This document shows, in pieces, positions 1 through 8,957 of a DNA stretch of 64,000 bases (position 1 is the first letter of the stretch; every line of letters begins with the position of its first letter). The notes beneath the pieces were generated by a model. It did not search any database and was not told the origin of the DNA. It worked only from the letters and a program-made list of their open reading frames with translations. Location of the stretch: the NCBI RefSeq assembly GCF_009725165.1, contig NZ_WNZW01000001.1, positions 744,001 to 808,000 on the forward strand, read 5' to 3'. Both the position numbers and the translations under genes were made by a program. This stretch comes from Paenibacillus woosongensis. GTDB lineage: Bacteria; Bacillota; Bacilli; Paenibacillales; Paenibacillaceae.

Positions 1-1
1 A

Positions 2-205
2 TCCCTGGCTGACATATCGCTGTTCTCTTCTTCGCTGGAGGAAGGAATGCGCCGGGGAGACATGGCCTCAAGAATTGCCCAACTGCATGTCATTGATATT
101 CTATTTACGGGAATGGTAAGTCTGGAATTTACGGAATATACGCCAAAACTGAAAAATTCATACCAGAACGTTCAAATTTATCGCAAAAGTACAGGAGGCG
201 AATAA
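2..205 (+). CDS. C-terminal end of a MurR/RpiR-family regulator (partial)
   Basis: An open frame enters from the left edge and stops at 203-205, one base before the nagB start. The visible 67 residues include a stretch reading EEGMRRGDMASRIAQLHVID, which resembles the C-terminal SIS sugar-phosphate domain of MurR/RpiR-type regulators. In that family the SIS domain senses a phosphosugar and an N-terminal helix-turn-helix, outside this window, binds DNA. Its position directly before nagBA suggests it controls amino-sugar use. The nagB ribosome site (AGGAGG) lies inside its last codons. Family is a recognition call from a short piece; the operon link is inference. Confidence 0.7.
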   Translation, partial: SLADISLFSSSLEEGMRRGDMASRIAQLHVIDILFTGMVSLEFTEYTPKLKNSYQNVQIYRKSTGGE

Positions 206-206
206 T

Positions 207-935
207 ATGTTTAATATCATTAAAGTAAACAATGAACAGCAATTCAATGAGACCGGAGCAGGAATTATTGCAAGCCTGCTGCAAACGAACCCACGTGCTG
301 CGTTAGGACTGGCTACTGGCGGGACTCCTGTCGGAGTATACCAGCATCTGATTGAGCTTCACAAGCAAGGGCTGGTCAGCTTCAAGGAAGTCCGCAGCTA
401 CAACCTGGATGAGTATATCGGCCTTGCGGAGGATCACTCAGAAAGCTACCGCAGATTCATGAACGAGAAATTGTTCAATCATGTAGACATCGATTTGAAC
501 AATACGCATGTGCCATCAGGCGTATCCGGTGATGGGCATAAAGCCGCAGAGGAGTATACACAGCTTCTAGAGCAAGCAGGACAAATCGATTTGCAGCTTC
601 TTGGCCTTGGCCACAACGGCCATATCGGCTTCAACGAGCCCGCAGACGAATTGAAGGCTGCGACACATGTTGTCGAGCTGGACGAGGTTACCCGCAAAGC
701 TAATGCGCGTTACTTCAACTCCATCGACGAAGTGCCAACTCATGCCATTACGATGGGCATCGGCTCCATTCTGAAGGCGAAGCAAATCCTGCTGATGGCT
801 AAAGGAGCAGACAAGGCTGAAATCGTGGCTAAAGCACTTAAAGGCCCTGTAACAACGCAATGTCCTGCCTCCCTCCTGCAGCTTCATCCAAATGTTGTTG
901 TCATCGTCGACCAAGATGCCGGGAGGCTGCTATAA
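207..935 (+). CDS. nagB: Glucosamine-6-phosphate deaminase
   Basis: Converts glucosamine-6-phosphate to fructose-6-phosphate and ammonia in the cytoplasm, the last step of GlcNAc catabolism. The 242-residue length is normal for the short Firmicute NagB. Motifs seen: the phosphate loop ATGGTPVGVY near residue 36, NLDEYIGL near 66, and the catalytic stretch LGLGHNGHIGFNEP near 130. The ATG follows AGGAGG with good spacing and starts one base after the upstream regulator stop. nagA follows two bases after the stop, so nagBA are one transcription unit, probably controlled by the MurR/RpiR-type neighbour. Confidence 0.96.
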   Translation: MFNIIKVNNEQQFNETGAGIIASLLQTNPRAALGLATGGTPVGVYQHLIELHKQGLVSFKEVRSYNLDEYIGLAEDHSESYRRFMNEKLFNHVDIDLNNTHVPSGVSGDGHKAAEEYTQLLEQAGQIDLQLLGLGHNGHIGFNEPADELKAATHVVELDEVTRKANARYFNSIDEVPTHAITMGIGSILKAKQILLMAKGADKAEIVAKALKGPVTTQCPASLLQLHPNVVVIVDQDAGRLL

Positions 936-937
936 CT

Positions 938-2128
938 ATGACTGCCGCGAACCGGAGTTTTCAAATCACTCACGCCGAAGTCGTTACTCCAAAAGGAATC
1001 ATACATGACGGCGCGGTGGTCGTAGAGGAAGGCTTAATTGCATACGTGGGCTCAACATCAGGAATGCCTTCGGATTCTCCGGCTTCGGCATCCACGGTTG
1101 ATGCTGAAGGAAGCTACGTGTTGCCAGGTTTTATCGATATTCATGTTCACGGAGGCATGCTGGAAGATTTCTCCATTCCCAGCCAGGAAGCCTTCGACGC
1201 GATTACGAAGCTGCACTGCAGCCAAGGCACGACATCTATGCTTGCTACGACGATGACGATGCCGCAAGCCGTGATTGATGAAGTGCTTGAGAAAGTAAAC
1301 GAGTATATGGCAAAAGACATGCCTTACGCTCAATTGGCAGGCGTTCATTTAGAAGGCCCCTTTATCAGCCCAAAATGGCCCGGCGCCCAGAATCCTTCGC
1401 ATATCGTGCCCCCAAACCGTTCCTGGGTGGAGGCGTGGAACAATAAATACCCTGGCCTAATCAAACAGGTAACCTTTGCCCCCGAAAGAGAAGGAGCACT
1501 GGAGCTGACCCGATACCTTCGCAAAGAGGGCATCGTCGCAGCGGCGGGCCATACTGATGCCACTTACGAAGAGATTATGGCGGCCGTTCAGGTGGGGCTG
1601 CATCATGCCGTCCATACCTTCAATGCGATGACTCCGCTTCATCACCGGAAACCGGGTACGGCCGGTGCGGTCCTGAGCACTCCCGGGATCAGTGCGGAAA
1701 TTATCGCCGACGGCATTCACGTGCACCATGCAGCCATCCGTCTTCTGGCTCAGGTGAAGAACGACAACAATTTGATTTTGATCACCGATGCCATGTCTGC
1801 GGCAGGGCTTGGGGACGGCGAATACATGCTTGGTGACCTTCCTGTTGTCGTTAAGGACAATGTATGTACCCTTAAAGACAGTGATAATACGCTTGCGGGC
1901 AGCACCTTGACTATGATTCGCGGCTTCCGCCATCTGGTCCGGGAAGTCGGCCTTTCGATCGAAAAAGCCTCGGAAGCGGCCAGTTTAAACCCCGCCAAAC
2001 TGATCCGAATCGACCATTTTACCGGCTCGATCGAGACGGGGAAACAAGCTGATTTACTGCTGGTCGACGCAAATTTGAATTTGCAGGATACATGGGTCAA
2101 AGGGCGGAAATTTGAAGTAAAATCATAA
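938..2128 (+). CDS. nagA: N-acetylglucosamine-6-phosphate deacetylase
   Basis: Removes acetate from GlcNAc-6-phosphate, feeding NagB. The protein is 396 residues from ATG 938. The frame is open back to 860, but that longer start would lie inside nagB; ATG 938 has GGGAGG eleven bases upstream and gives the normal family length. Seen: the amidohydrolase metal motif DIHVHGG, then the conserved HLEGPF, AAGHTDATYEE, HAVHTFNAM and ITDAMSAAG stretches. It sits two bases after nagB, and a strong hairpin follows its stop, closing the operon. Confidence 0.96.
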   Translation: MTAANRSFQITHAEVVTPKGIIHDGAVVVEEGLIAYVGSTSGMPSDSPASASTVDAEGSYVLPGFIDIHVHGGMLEDFSIPSQEAFDAITKLHCSQGTTSMLATTMTMPQAVIDEVLEKVNEYMAKDMPYAQLAGVHLEGPFISPKWPGAQNPSHIVPPNRSWVEAWNNKYPGLIKQVTFAPEREGALELTRYLRKEGIVAAAGHTDATYEEIMAAVQVGLHHAVHTFNAMTPLHHRKPGTAGAVLSTPGISAEIIADGIHVHHAAIRLLAQVKNDNNLILITDAMSAAGLGDGEYMLGDLPVVVKDNVCTLKDSDNTLAGSTLTMIRGFRHLVREVGLSIEKASEAASLNPAKLIRIDHFTGSIETGKQADLLLVDANLNLQDTWVKGRKFEVKS

Positions 2129-2140
2129 AAAACAATCAAA

Positions 2141-2192
2141 AGCAGCAGCCAAGGATTTGAATGGTATTCATCCTTTGAGCTGCTGCCTTTTT
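2141..2192. terminator. Bidirectional terminator between nagA and the YhcN-type gene
   Basis: Arms GCAGCAGC and GCTGCTGC, extended by AAGGAT and ATCCTT, form a long stem. A T5 run follows on the plus strand and a T-rich run (TTTTGATTGTTTTTT) on the minus strand. It lies between convergent genes and can serve both. Confidence 0.85.
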
Positions 2193-2212
2193 GTCACAGC
2201 ACTAGATGCTTC

Positions 2213-3481
2213 TTATCGGGTTACTCCACCCGAGAAGCCTGTACCGCTGCCGGTTCCTGTGCCGGCAGTACCGGACATGCCCGTGCCTGTACCCGTCGTT
2301 CCAGTGCCAGTTGTTCCAGTGCCAGTTGTTCCGGTACTTGTATTTCTGTATCCGCTCGGACCTGTCATCGTACCAGCACGTCCTGGAAAGATTCGATTAA
2401 CCATATGCTCGAAATCTCTTACATGCCCCTGCAAAGTACCACCGGTGCGATGCTGTGTCGCGTAGTTGCTAACGTGGTTCATGAACTCCGGATTACCGGA
2501 TACGTGCACATTGCGAATATGGGGAGCCGTTTTCTTGACAACGCTGGAAATATGGTCCTTAACGCTTTGTGGCACGTTATCAACCACCGTCCCAGTTCCC
2601 GTTCCAAGACCGCGAGTAGTTCCAACGCCATCCACCGTATTTCTGTTGCGCGTACTCTTCATTCCAATCATCCCATCAGTGCCGCCATTCATTCCGTTTA
2701 CCCCTCTGTTCCCGCGGGTAGTCGTATCAAACAAACTTCCAGCTACACCAGAACGGCCCATTAGTCCTCCACCAAGCCCATCATAGTTCCTTCCAGTACC
2801 AGCAGTCCCGTATCCCGTACCATATCCTGTTCCGTACCCGGTTCCAGTCCCTGCTCCAACACCTGTCCCTGTTCCCGTACCTGTGCCATAACCCGTCGAA
2901 CCTAATCCCATGCCAGTGCCTGGGCCGTATCCTAATGTACCGTTTCCGAGGCCAGTCCCCGTTCTCGTTCCATAACCGTAACCAGTTCCCGTACCAAATC
3001 CAGCCGTTCCGTTAGGGAAAGTACCTGGAGTTCTTCCAAGACCTGTTGTACCCGTACCTGTACTTGTCATGCCATAATTGCTCATGCCTTGATTCCCATA
3101 TCTTGTAGTGCCTTGATTAACTCCACCGGCTCTTGTACCGGTACCTTGATGGCCTTGTCCATGAAGGGTTACCGCAACATAAGCATCACGATCGGTAACC
3201 ACAACATGGGCCGATTGAACCTCACGCATCTGCGCTACTTTGTTGCTCAAAGCTGGGCTGTACTTCAACGAGTTGATACGCTCGCTTTGACCGTTGCCAA
3301 GACTCCGCGTGAAATTCCGATCGCCTGTTCTCAGGGAATTCACGTCGTAATTTCCGTTGTTGCGGACGCTTTGAGATCGCATGTTCGTATTATCGGTTCT
3401 AGTCCCGCAGCCCGTTAATCCGACCATTCCGGCAATAAGCGTTGCCGACAAAGACAAGCTAACAACTTTGGCTATTCGCAT
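2213..3481 (-). CDS. YhcN/YlaJ-type sporulation lipoprotein with Gly/Thr-rich repeats
   Basis: A 422-residue predicted lipoprotein. A signal peptide ends in a lipobox-like VGLTGC at about residues 20-25. Two blocks resemble the YhcN/YlaJ domain: residues about 70-112 ([20 protein letters not shown], then [11 protein letters not shown]) and about 300-375 ([20 protein letters not shown], then VHVSGNPEF). Between them and at the C-terminus are long GTGTG/GYGTG low-complexity tracts not usual for the family. Known members are spore inner-membrane lipoproteins; a sporulation role here is inferred from family and from the nearby spore cluster. The gene is monocistronic. Confidence 0.8.
   Translation of the reverse strand: MRIAKVVSLSLSATLIAGMVGLTGCGTRTDNTNMRSQSVRNNGNYDVNSLRTGDRNFTRSLGNGQSERINSLKYSPALSNKVAQMREVQSAHVVVTDRDAYVAVTLHGQGHQGTGTRAGGVNQGTTRYGNQGMSNYGMTSTGTGTTGLGRTPGTFPNGTAGFGTGTGYGYGTRTGTGLGNGTLGYGPGTGMGLGSTGYGTGTGTGTGVGAGTGTGYGTGYGTGYGTAGTGRNYDGLGGGLMGRSGVAGSLFDTTTRGNRGVNGMNGGTDGMIGMKSTRNRNTVDGVGTTRGLGTGTGTVVDNVPQSVKDHISSVVKKTAPHIRNVHVSGNPEFMNHVSNYATQHRTGGTLQGHVRDFEHMVNRIFPGRAGTMTGPSGYRNTSTGTTGTGTTGTGTTGTGTGMSGTAGTGTGSGTGFSGGVTR
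2791..3127 (-). repeat. Low-complexity DNA encoding Gly-Thr-Tyr repeats
   Basis: Imperfect short tandem repeats built from GGTACC/GGAACG-type codons encode GTGTG, GYGTG and GTGYG units within the YhcN-type lipoprotein. A second, shorter block lies at about 2220-2345. Repeat length may vary between strains through slippage. Confidence 0.75.
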
Positions 3482-3591
3482 TTAGTCATCCCCCGTTTTT
3501 AAAGTGATGGATAATGAACATCCGTTAGGATGCTCCGGGGAAAGTCGCTGCATACAGGTAAACATACCCTCACCCTTATTTTTTCGGCGCG

Positions 3592-3600
3592 TACTATATG
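3592..3600 (-). promoter_or_regulatory. Candidate sigma-K -10 element for the YhcN-type gene
   Basis: On the minus strand CATATAGTA fits the sigma-K -10 consensus CATAnnnTA. A CACC that could be the -35 lies 15 bases upstream, one base shorter than usual. The leader to the ATG would be about 100 bases, which is long. Suggestive only. Confidence 0.35.
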
Positions 3601-3626
3601 ATATACATTTTTCGAGGTGACCCATC

Positions 3627-4703
3627 ATGAAGGTTCTGTTTACGTTTTATGTTCCCAGCGGAGGCGTGGAAACGTTAAATCGCCTACGATGCGAAGCGCT
3701 GCGCGAAGTGGCTATTAAGGGACATCTTCTATACACAAGCACAGGTTCTGGTCTGCAGAACATTTCGGACATCCCAACTTTTATCTCCCCAACAGACCCT
3801 GAATTATTTAAACTACTTCAGATGTTTCAATACGATGCCATTATTGCCACTTCTGATTACCTTATGCCGCAAAGAATCCGCAACCTTAATTATACCGGCC
3901 CCATATTGTTCGAAGCACAAGGGTTCGGAACAATGACAGCAGCCAAAAATACGCTAACCGAAGGGGCATCCATTCTCCAGGCTAACTGCCAAGGAGTGCT
4001 TATGCCCCCCACCCCGCATCTTCTTCAATTAATTGACGAGTTTTGCCCTTCCCTTTCAAAATTTACTTTTCCTAACCCGCTTGATACCGTTAAATTCTGC
4101 TACCAGCCTGGAAATGTTCCTTTAAAGCCTGTTATTGCATGGATTGGACGTCTCGAAATGAATAAAAACTGGGGCTTATTCCTGGAAATCGCCAAATCTC
4201 TGTCTAAGCTTAAACACAACTTAGAGTTCTGGGTATTTTTAGACGATATGCTCAGCCCAAAGGAAACACTTCAATTATTTTGGCAGAAGGTGCACTCTTA
4301 TGGCCTGCACGACCATATAAAAATTCATAAGAATGCTCCACATTCCGCAATGCCGGGTTATTTATCTCAGGTGGGGGACTCTGGCGGCTTTCTCCTCTCC
4401 ACCTCCGTACTTGAAGGATTCGGCTATGCGGTTGCAGAAGCGATCGCGTGCCGTTGTCCCGTGCTCAGCACGGATTCGGAGGGAGTGCGTTTTTTTATTC
4501 GGCATAACGAAACCGGCAAATTTTTTGACCGTGACAATGAAGATGACGCGTTGCAGCAGGCACTAGAGCTCATGGAAAATTTACATCTTCGCGAGCATAT
4601 CCGGAACCGGGGAGCCGAATATGTATTGAACTTCATGTCACCGCAGCAATATGCCGCAGACTTTCGAAACATGCTGCTAAATTTAAAAGCGAAGCAGGGC
4701 TGA
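3627..4703 (+). CDS. GT4-type glycosyltransferase
   Basis: A 358-residue glycosyltransferase of the GT-B fold. The second half has the GT4 donor-binding features: IAWIGRLEMNKNWGLFLEIA near residue 171, PGYLSQVGDSGGFLLSTSVL near 240, and the E-x7-E type segment LEGFGYAVAEAIACRCPVLS near 262. The first half starts FYVPSGGVETLNRLRCEALR, a typical acceptor-side N-terminus. Donor and acceptor are unknown. It faces the minus-strand glycan cluster and shares its terminator hairpin with it, so it may belong to the same pathway (inference). The start has a GAGGTGA site. Confidence 0.85.
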   Translation: MKVLFTFYVPSGGVETLNRLRCEALREVAIKGHLLYTSTGSGLQNISDIPTFISPTDPELFKLLQMFQYDAIIATSDYLMPQRIRNLNYTGPILFEAQGFGTMTAAKNTLTEGASILQANCQGVLMPPTPHLLQLIDEFCPSLSKFTFPNPLDTVKFCYQPGNVPLKPVIAWIGRLEMNKNWGLFLEIAKSLSKLKHNLEFWVFLDDMLSPKETLQLFWQKVHSYGLHDHIKIHKNAPHSAMPGYLSQVGDSGGFLLSTSVLEGFGYAVAEAIACRCPVLSTDSEGVRFFIRHNETGKFFDRDNEDDALQQALELMENLHLREHIRNRGAEYVLNFMSPQQYAADFRNMLLNLKAKQG

Positions 4704-4718
4704 TCCCGCTTCGCTTTT
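4685..4718. terminator. Bidirectional terminator at the end of the glycan cluster
   Basis: Arms AAAGCGAAGC and GCTTCGCTTT plus GGG/CCC form a strong stem around a five-base loop, with T runs on both strands. The plus-strand GT4 stop codon lies in the loop. It ends both convergent units. Confidence 0.85.
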
Positions 4719-4728
4719 CTGTTATTGC

Positions 4729-5790
4729 CTAAGTTTGAGGACGAAGTAGATTATTGAATTTAGATCGGTTGGCTAGGAGCTGCGGATCCTGCGGCAAATA
4801 CTGGAGCGCTTGTTCATTATGCCAATCGGCCTTCTCCAGGTTCCCTAGCTTTGCATAACAAATACAAAGCCTGCAGTGGGGAAGCCAAGTGCGAAAGCTG
4901 CGATTCTCCATAAACCCAAGTACTAATTCCTCTGCAGTTTGGAGTGCCTGACGATACCAGTAAATCGCTGTTTCCCATTGTCCTCGTTCTTCAAAGCATC
5001 CACCGATCGCACAGCAAACTTCGCTCTGCGGCGTATCGTATTGAAAGGAACGAAGAAGTGTTTCCAGCTTTTTCTCCTTCAACCCCATTTTTTCGTAGCA
5101 GTCCGCCAATTTGATGCATGCGAGTACACAGTCGCTCAGGGCATTTCCAGGCTGCAGCAGGAAGCGATTCAATTGAACCGCTGCTTCTTCCAATCGGCTT
5201 ATATCTGCCAGCTCGCTGCCGTAGTGCAACAAAAGCCGCCCTTCCAGCCGACCGCCGGAAGCAATCCATTGTTCAATAATTCGTAAATTGCGTTCTGCAT
5301 GCGAGCCCTGCCTCCGGTGGGCTACGGCGACATTAGCAAAACAAACCTCCGCTCCTGCAACGTCGATATATTCATGGACTATTCCGATCCATTTCAACTT
5401 TTTGTCCCTTCGGACAAGGCGATGCCTGCGGGATAAAACGAGAGGAATTCCCGCAGAATCAAAGGACAAATAGTAATCCATCATTACGACTTCTCTTTTT
5501 GGAGGCAAACTCTCCTTGAGCTTCTTCAATTTCTCTTGATCCTCTGGCAATAAAATGTCGTCCGCATCCAGCCACATAATATACTCCTGGGTTGCCTGCT
5601 CGAACGAGTAATTTCTTGCAGCAGAGAAATCATCGCACCAAGGAAAATCATAAATTTTTGAAGTATACTTTTGTGCAATCTCTTTGGTTCTGTCTCGTGA
5701 GCCGGTGTCCACAATAATAATTTCATCAACAATGCCGCATACTGAATCCAAGCATTCGGGCAGAAATTTTTCTTCATCTTTGACGATCAT
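4729..5790 (-). CDS. GT2 glycosyltransferase with C-terminal TPR-like region
   Basis: The N-terminal 200 residues are a GT-A fold GT2 enzyme: IIIVDTGSRDRTKEIA near residue 25 and the metal site MWLDADDILLPED near 73. The rest is helical and TPR-like (EAAVQLNRFLL, AIYWYRQALQ, KADWHNEQALQYLP). This layout is common in Firmicute glycosyltransferases of unknown acceptor. The first ATG at 5790 gives MIVKDEE, which starts inside the strand usually preceded by ISLC in this family, and it has no ribosome site. The residues ISISLC are encoded just upstream behind GAAGGGGGC, so a non-AUG start near 5811 is possible. Last gene of the cluster. Confidence 0.87.
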   Translation of the reverse strand: MIVKDEEKFLPECLDSVCGIVDEIIIVDTGSRDRTKEIAQKYTSKIYDFPWCDDFSAARNYSFEQATQEYIMWLDADDILLPEDQEKLKKLKESLPPKREVVMMDYYLSFDSAGIPLVLSRRHRLVRRDKKLKWIGIVHEYIDVAGAEVCFANVAVAHRRQGSHAERNLRIIEQWIASGGRLEGRLLLHYGSELADISRLEEAAVQLNRFLLQPGNALSDCVLACIKLADCYEKMGLKEKKLETLLRSFQYDTPQSEVCCAIGGCFEERGQWETAIYWYRQALQTAEELVLGFMENRSFRTWLPHCRLCICYAKLGNLEKADWHNEQALQYLPQDPQLLANRSKFNNLLRPQT

Positions 5791-5807
5791 GCATAAACTT
5801 ATTGAGA

Positions 5808-6797
5808 TCAGGAGAGAAAGCCCCCTTCCCGGAGAAGATCGACGATTTCCTGGTTGGTAATGAGACTGTCATTCGAATGGTACTCATCAAAACCTACCCG
5901 TGGAAGATGATTGTATTGTTTGAACAGTTGGGCAGAAGGATTGGACGGAAGGATTACGAAGTATTGTTCGTTATATTTGTATGTGTACGGCGATTCATAA
6001 CGGGAGACCAGTACTTCATGCAGCTTTTCCCCGGGCCTCATCCCGATTTCCCGCAAAGGAACGGTATGGCCTAAATAATGCTCGGCTAGCGCATCTGCAA
6101 TGTCAGTAATACGGCAGGCTTTCATCTTCATGACAAACATCTCGCCGCCGATAGCTGTTCTGGCAGCCTTGAGCAGCAATTCAATCGCCTCATTCAATGT
6201 CAGAAAAAATCGGGTCATCAGGCTATGAGTTAATGTGAGATCTCTACCCGATTGCAATTGCTGAATGAACAGCGGTACGACACTGCCATTTGTCCCCAAT
6301 ACGTTGCCGCCGCGAATGCAAGTAAACCGGGTGTGCTCGCTTAAAAGGTTGGCATGAATCATCAGTTTCTCGCCAATCGCCTTTGTCATACCGTACGTAT
6401 TGATCGGATCTACCGCTTTATCGGTGGATACGTCAATAACCTTGGCCACCTTCTGGGCAATGCTGGCCCGGATAATATTCTCCGTACCCATAACATTCGT
6501 CTTCAAAGCCTCTGCTGGCTGATGTTCGCATACTGGAACGTGCTTCAATGCTGCCAAGTGAAATACATAATCTGTCCCTTTGCACCCAGACTCAACGGCG
6601 TCATAATCACGAACATCACCGATAACGAATTTGAGCCGGGGGTCATTTCCGAACTCCCGCTGCATTTGGACTTGAGCATATTCATTACGGGAGAAAATCC
6701 GGATCTCTGCCGGATTCTCTCGGAGAAGTGTTCGAGTCAACGTCCTTCCCCACGATCCGGTGCCCCCGGTTACAAGAATAATTTTATCCTTAAACAT
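5808..6797 (-). CDS. UDP-HexNAc 4,6-dehydratase/epimerase, FlaA1/CapE-type SDR (copy 1)
   Basis: An extended SDR of 329 residues. Seen: the NAD site TGGTGSWG at residues 10-17, FHLAALKHVPVCEHQP near 82, STDKAVDPINTYGMTKAIGE with the Tyr-x3-Lys pair near 125, and RGGNVLGTNGSVVPLF near 162. The family acts on UDP-GlcNAc to form 4-keto-6-deoxy sugars, with or without C5 inversion. It closely resembles the gene at 13006-13992, so the cluster carries two copies, perhaps one retaining and one inverting (inference). Its TGA overlaps the possible upstream start of the following GT2. Confidence 0.88.
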   Translation of the reverse strand: MFKDKIILVTGGTGSWGRTLTRTLLRENPAEIRIFSRNEYAQVQMQREFGNDPRLKFVIGDVRDYDAVESGCKGTDYVFHLAALKHVPVCEHQPAEALKTNVMGTENIIRASIAQKVAKVIDVSTDKAVDPINTYGMTKAIGEKLMIHANLLSEHTRFTCIRGGNVLGTNGSVVPLFIQQLQSGRDLTLTHSLMTRFFLTLNEAIELLLKAARTAIGGEMFVMKMKACRITDIADALAEHYLGHTVPLREIGMRPGEKLHEVLVSRYESPYTYKYNEQYFVILPSNPSAQLFKQYNHLPRVGFDEYHSNDSLITNQEIVDLLREGGFLS

Positions 6798-6841
6798 TAA
6801 AGCACCTTCCTTTCTTTCGACCCGCCAGAGCTTACCTTCTT

Positions 6842-7531
6842 TTACAAACCGGACTTGTAATCCTTCAATACGGCCTTGATCTCCCCATCCTTCATCCGCT
6901 GCTCATCCGGTACCCTCTTAGGAGAAGTATTCGTAGAATGCACGACGTTGACCCAATTCCGCCCAGCAAGCTTCTCATGCGGGAATTTGATGACATGGCC
7001 ATGATCTCTGACTGTATATCGCTCCCCCTTCAGATAATTTTGGACGTTGTAGATCAGTACGTAAAATTGCGGGGATGCATAAAATTTCGGAGCCATTACG
7101 TTATTATCCCGATCCCAGTAGTAACCATGCTGATTAAGCAATGCCCAGGTCTCGGGCTGATGCTGATATTCATGCAATCTTTGAAAATAAGTCCGATGGA
7201 GCAGATCATCCGAGTCTGTTCTGGCAATATATAATTCATCCGCTCCTTGAATGTATTCAGAGACCGCCTGATCAATCTCTCCAACAGGAACGAAGCGAAT
7301 ATTATCCGGCAAATCAATTTGAAGATCGCGAAGTACTTCATATATCACGTCATGCGACCGTGGGTCATATTTAAGCATCGTGAGAAAATCCTGATTCGTT
7401 TGGTGCATTAGGCTATTCATCGTCAAATCCCGAAACAGCTTGATCCGATGCTCTACCCAGGGCCGGGTCAATCGATCCTTGCACATGCCCATGTTATTGA
7501 ACCGAATATCGATAACTAGCCGCCTAGTCAA
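6842..7531 (-). CDS. Putative rhamnosyltransferase-like glycosyltransferase
   Basis: A 229-residue protein resembling the putative rhamnosyl transferase family: RFNNMGMCKDRLTRPWVEHR near the start, TMNSLMHQTNQDFLTMLKYD near 36, and an acidic metal-type segment LYIARTDSDDLLHRTYF near 99. A conserved-looking HGHVIKFPHEK occurs near 177. Donor and acceptor cannot be read from the sequence. It sits between the UDP-sugar dehydrogenase and the first dehydratase in the cluster, with short gaps on both sides. Confidence 0.7.
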   Translation of the reverse strand: MTRRLVIDIRFNNMGMCKDRLTRPWVEHRIKLFRDLTMNSLMHQTNQDFLTMLKYDPRSHDVIYEVLRDLQIDLPDNIRFVPVGEIDQAVSEYIQGADELYIARTDSDDLLHRTYFQRLHEYQHQPETWALLNQHGYYWDRDNNVMAPKFYASPQFYVLIYNVQNYLKGERYTVRDHGHVIKFPHEKLAGRNWVNVVHSTNTSPKRVPDEQRMKDGEIKAVLKDYKSGL

Positions 7532-7574
7532 ACCAATTCCTCCTGTTCATTAATTTATAAGTTATAGCCTAGTC

Positions 7575-8864
7575 TTACGCCTGATCTATCCGCCCTCCGC
7601 CAAGTACTATAACTTTGGCTTTACCGGCCAGACCTGCCGTAGCATTGCGTGTATCGAAGACAAGCCGCGAATACTCCAATACCTCCAGAAGCGGCAGCTC
7701 CCGGTGGTCAGTCGCAATAATGACGCAGTCTGCAAGACGAAACTCCGATTCGCTCGCCTGTGTTGATTGAAGCGCAACTCCCTCTATATCCAACTCCTTA
7801 ATATAAGGGTCGTAATACAGTACCTTAGCTCCTTCCCGGACAAGCAGTCGAATCAGCTCTATTGAACTGGAGCCCCGAACATCCGCTACATTCTTCTTGA
7901 AGGTTACCCCCAGCACTAATATTCTGCGCCCCTTCAATTCGTCATGGCCTATCGCTTCCTTTACTTTGGACAGGACGTAGGCCGGCATGCTTTCGTTGAT
8001 GCGCGAAGATAGCTCTATAAATGAGCTGCTCCCTCCGATTTGCTGCGTTTTCCACTGCAAATAATGCGGATCTACAGGAATACAGTGTCCCCCGATGCCT
8101 GGCCCTGGATAGAATGCTGTATATCCGAACGGCTTGGAAGAGGCTGCCTCCACGACTTCCCATACATTGATGTTCAACTTATCGCACAAGACAGCGAACT
8201 CATTGATGAAAGAGATGTTCACAAAACGAAAGGTATTTTCAAGCAGCTTTGTCATTTCAGCCGTGTCTGTGGAGGACACTTTAATTACCTTGCTAAAAAC
8301 AGTCTGATAGAGCTGTTCCGTCCGGTTGGCGCAATTTTCCGTTACACCGCTAACGATTTTAGGGATACCTGTTAGCGGAAACTCTTCGTTGCCAGGATCC
8401 ACCCTTTCCGGGGAAAAGCCGATAAAGAGATTCTTGCCCGTCGTAAGTCCGCTTTGTTCCAACAGGGGCAATAACACTTCCCTGGTTGTTCCAGGATAGG
8501 TCGAGCTCTCTAAGGTAACAAGCTGGTCGGGCTGCAAATGATCTTTCAGACTCTTGGCGGCATCGGTAAGAAAGGAAAGATCCGGCACATGCTCCTTGGT
8601 TAAGGGGGTAGGCACGCAAATAATAATGCATTCGGCAGATTTAATATTGCTAAAATCATTAGATACGGATAATCTGCCCTGCTGAACAGCATTTTCGATG
8701 ACCTCGTCCGCAACATCGGCGATATAACTTTGGCCTCTTTTCAAACTCCGAATCTTATCCTGATCCAGATCTATCCCGATAACGCTATACTGCTTTTCGA
8801 GGAACGCTGCAGCCAAAGGCAATCCAACATAGCCAAGCCCGATAATGGCAATGGTTCGACTCAA
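7575..8864 (-). CDS. UDP-N-acetylhexosamine 6-dehydrogenase (WbpA/TviB type)
   Basis: A 429-residue UDP-glucose/GDP-mannose dehydrogenase family member. Seen: the NAD site IGLGYVGLPLA near residue 8, SPERVDPGN near 152 (the variant typical of the UDP-GlcNAc/GalNAc branch), and the catalytic cysteine in PGIGGHCIPVDPHYL near 260. The expected reaction is two-step NAD-dependent oxidation of C6, giving a UDP-HexNAc uronate. This supplies an acidic sugar to the glycan built by the neighbouring transferases. The exact hexosamine is not determined by sequence alone. Confidence 0.9.
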   Translation of the reverse strand: MSRTIAIIGLGYVGLPLAAAFLEKQYSVIGIDLDQDKIRSLKRGQSYIADVADEVIENAVQQGRLSVSNDFSNIKSAECIIICVPTPLTKEHVPDLSFLTDAAKSLKDHLQPDQLVTLESSTYPGTTREVLLPLLEQSGLTTGKNLFIGFSPERVDPGNEEFPLTGIPKIVSGVTENCANRTEQLYQTVFSKVIKVSSTDTAEMTKLLENTFRFVNISFINEFAVLCDKLNINVWEVVEAASSKPFGYTAFYPGPGIGGHCIPVDPHYLQWKTQQIGGSSSFIELSSRINESMPAYVLSKVKEAIGHDELKGRRILVLGVTFKKNVADVRGSSSIELIRLLVREGAKVLYYDPYIKELDIEGVALQSTQASESEFRLADCVIIATDHRELPLLEVLEYSRLVFDTRNATAGLAGKAKVIVLGGGRIDQA

Positions 8865-8957
8865 TTTCAGCCCTCCTTCTCTAATACTGCTAGAGTAGTA
8901 TATGAAGGAAGAATTGCATTAGCTTGGACTTCTGGCTTTAGTTACGAGACTAAATTT

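Noticed and set aside
860..937. Longer nagA start inside nagB
   Set aside because: The extra residues overlap nagB in another frame; ATG 938 has a ribosome site and gives normal length.
2157..2786. Plus-strand Pro/Val-rich frames
   Set aside because: They are reverse-strand images of the Gly/Thr repeat gene and lack ribosome sites.
2220..3130. Repeat array as possible CRISPR or minisatellite
   Set aside because: Units are short, imperfect and in frame; they encode Gly/Thr repeats of the lipoprotein. There are no spacers.
6354..6800. Plus-strand 148-codon frame
   Set aside because: Lies fully inside the first dehydratase gene, with no ribosome site and no recognisable domain.
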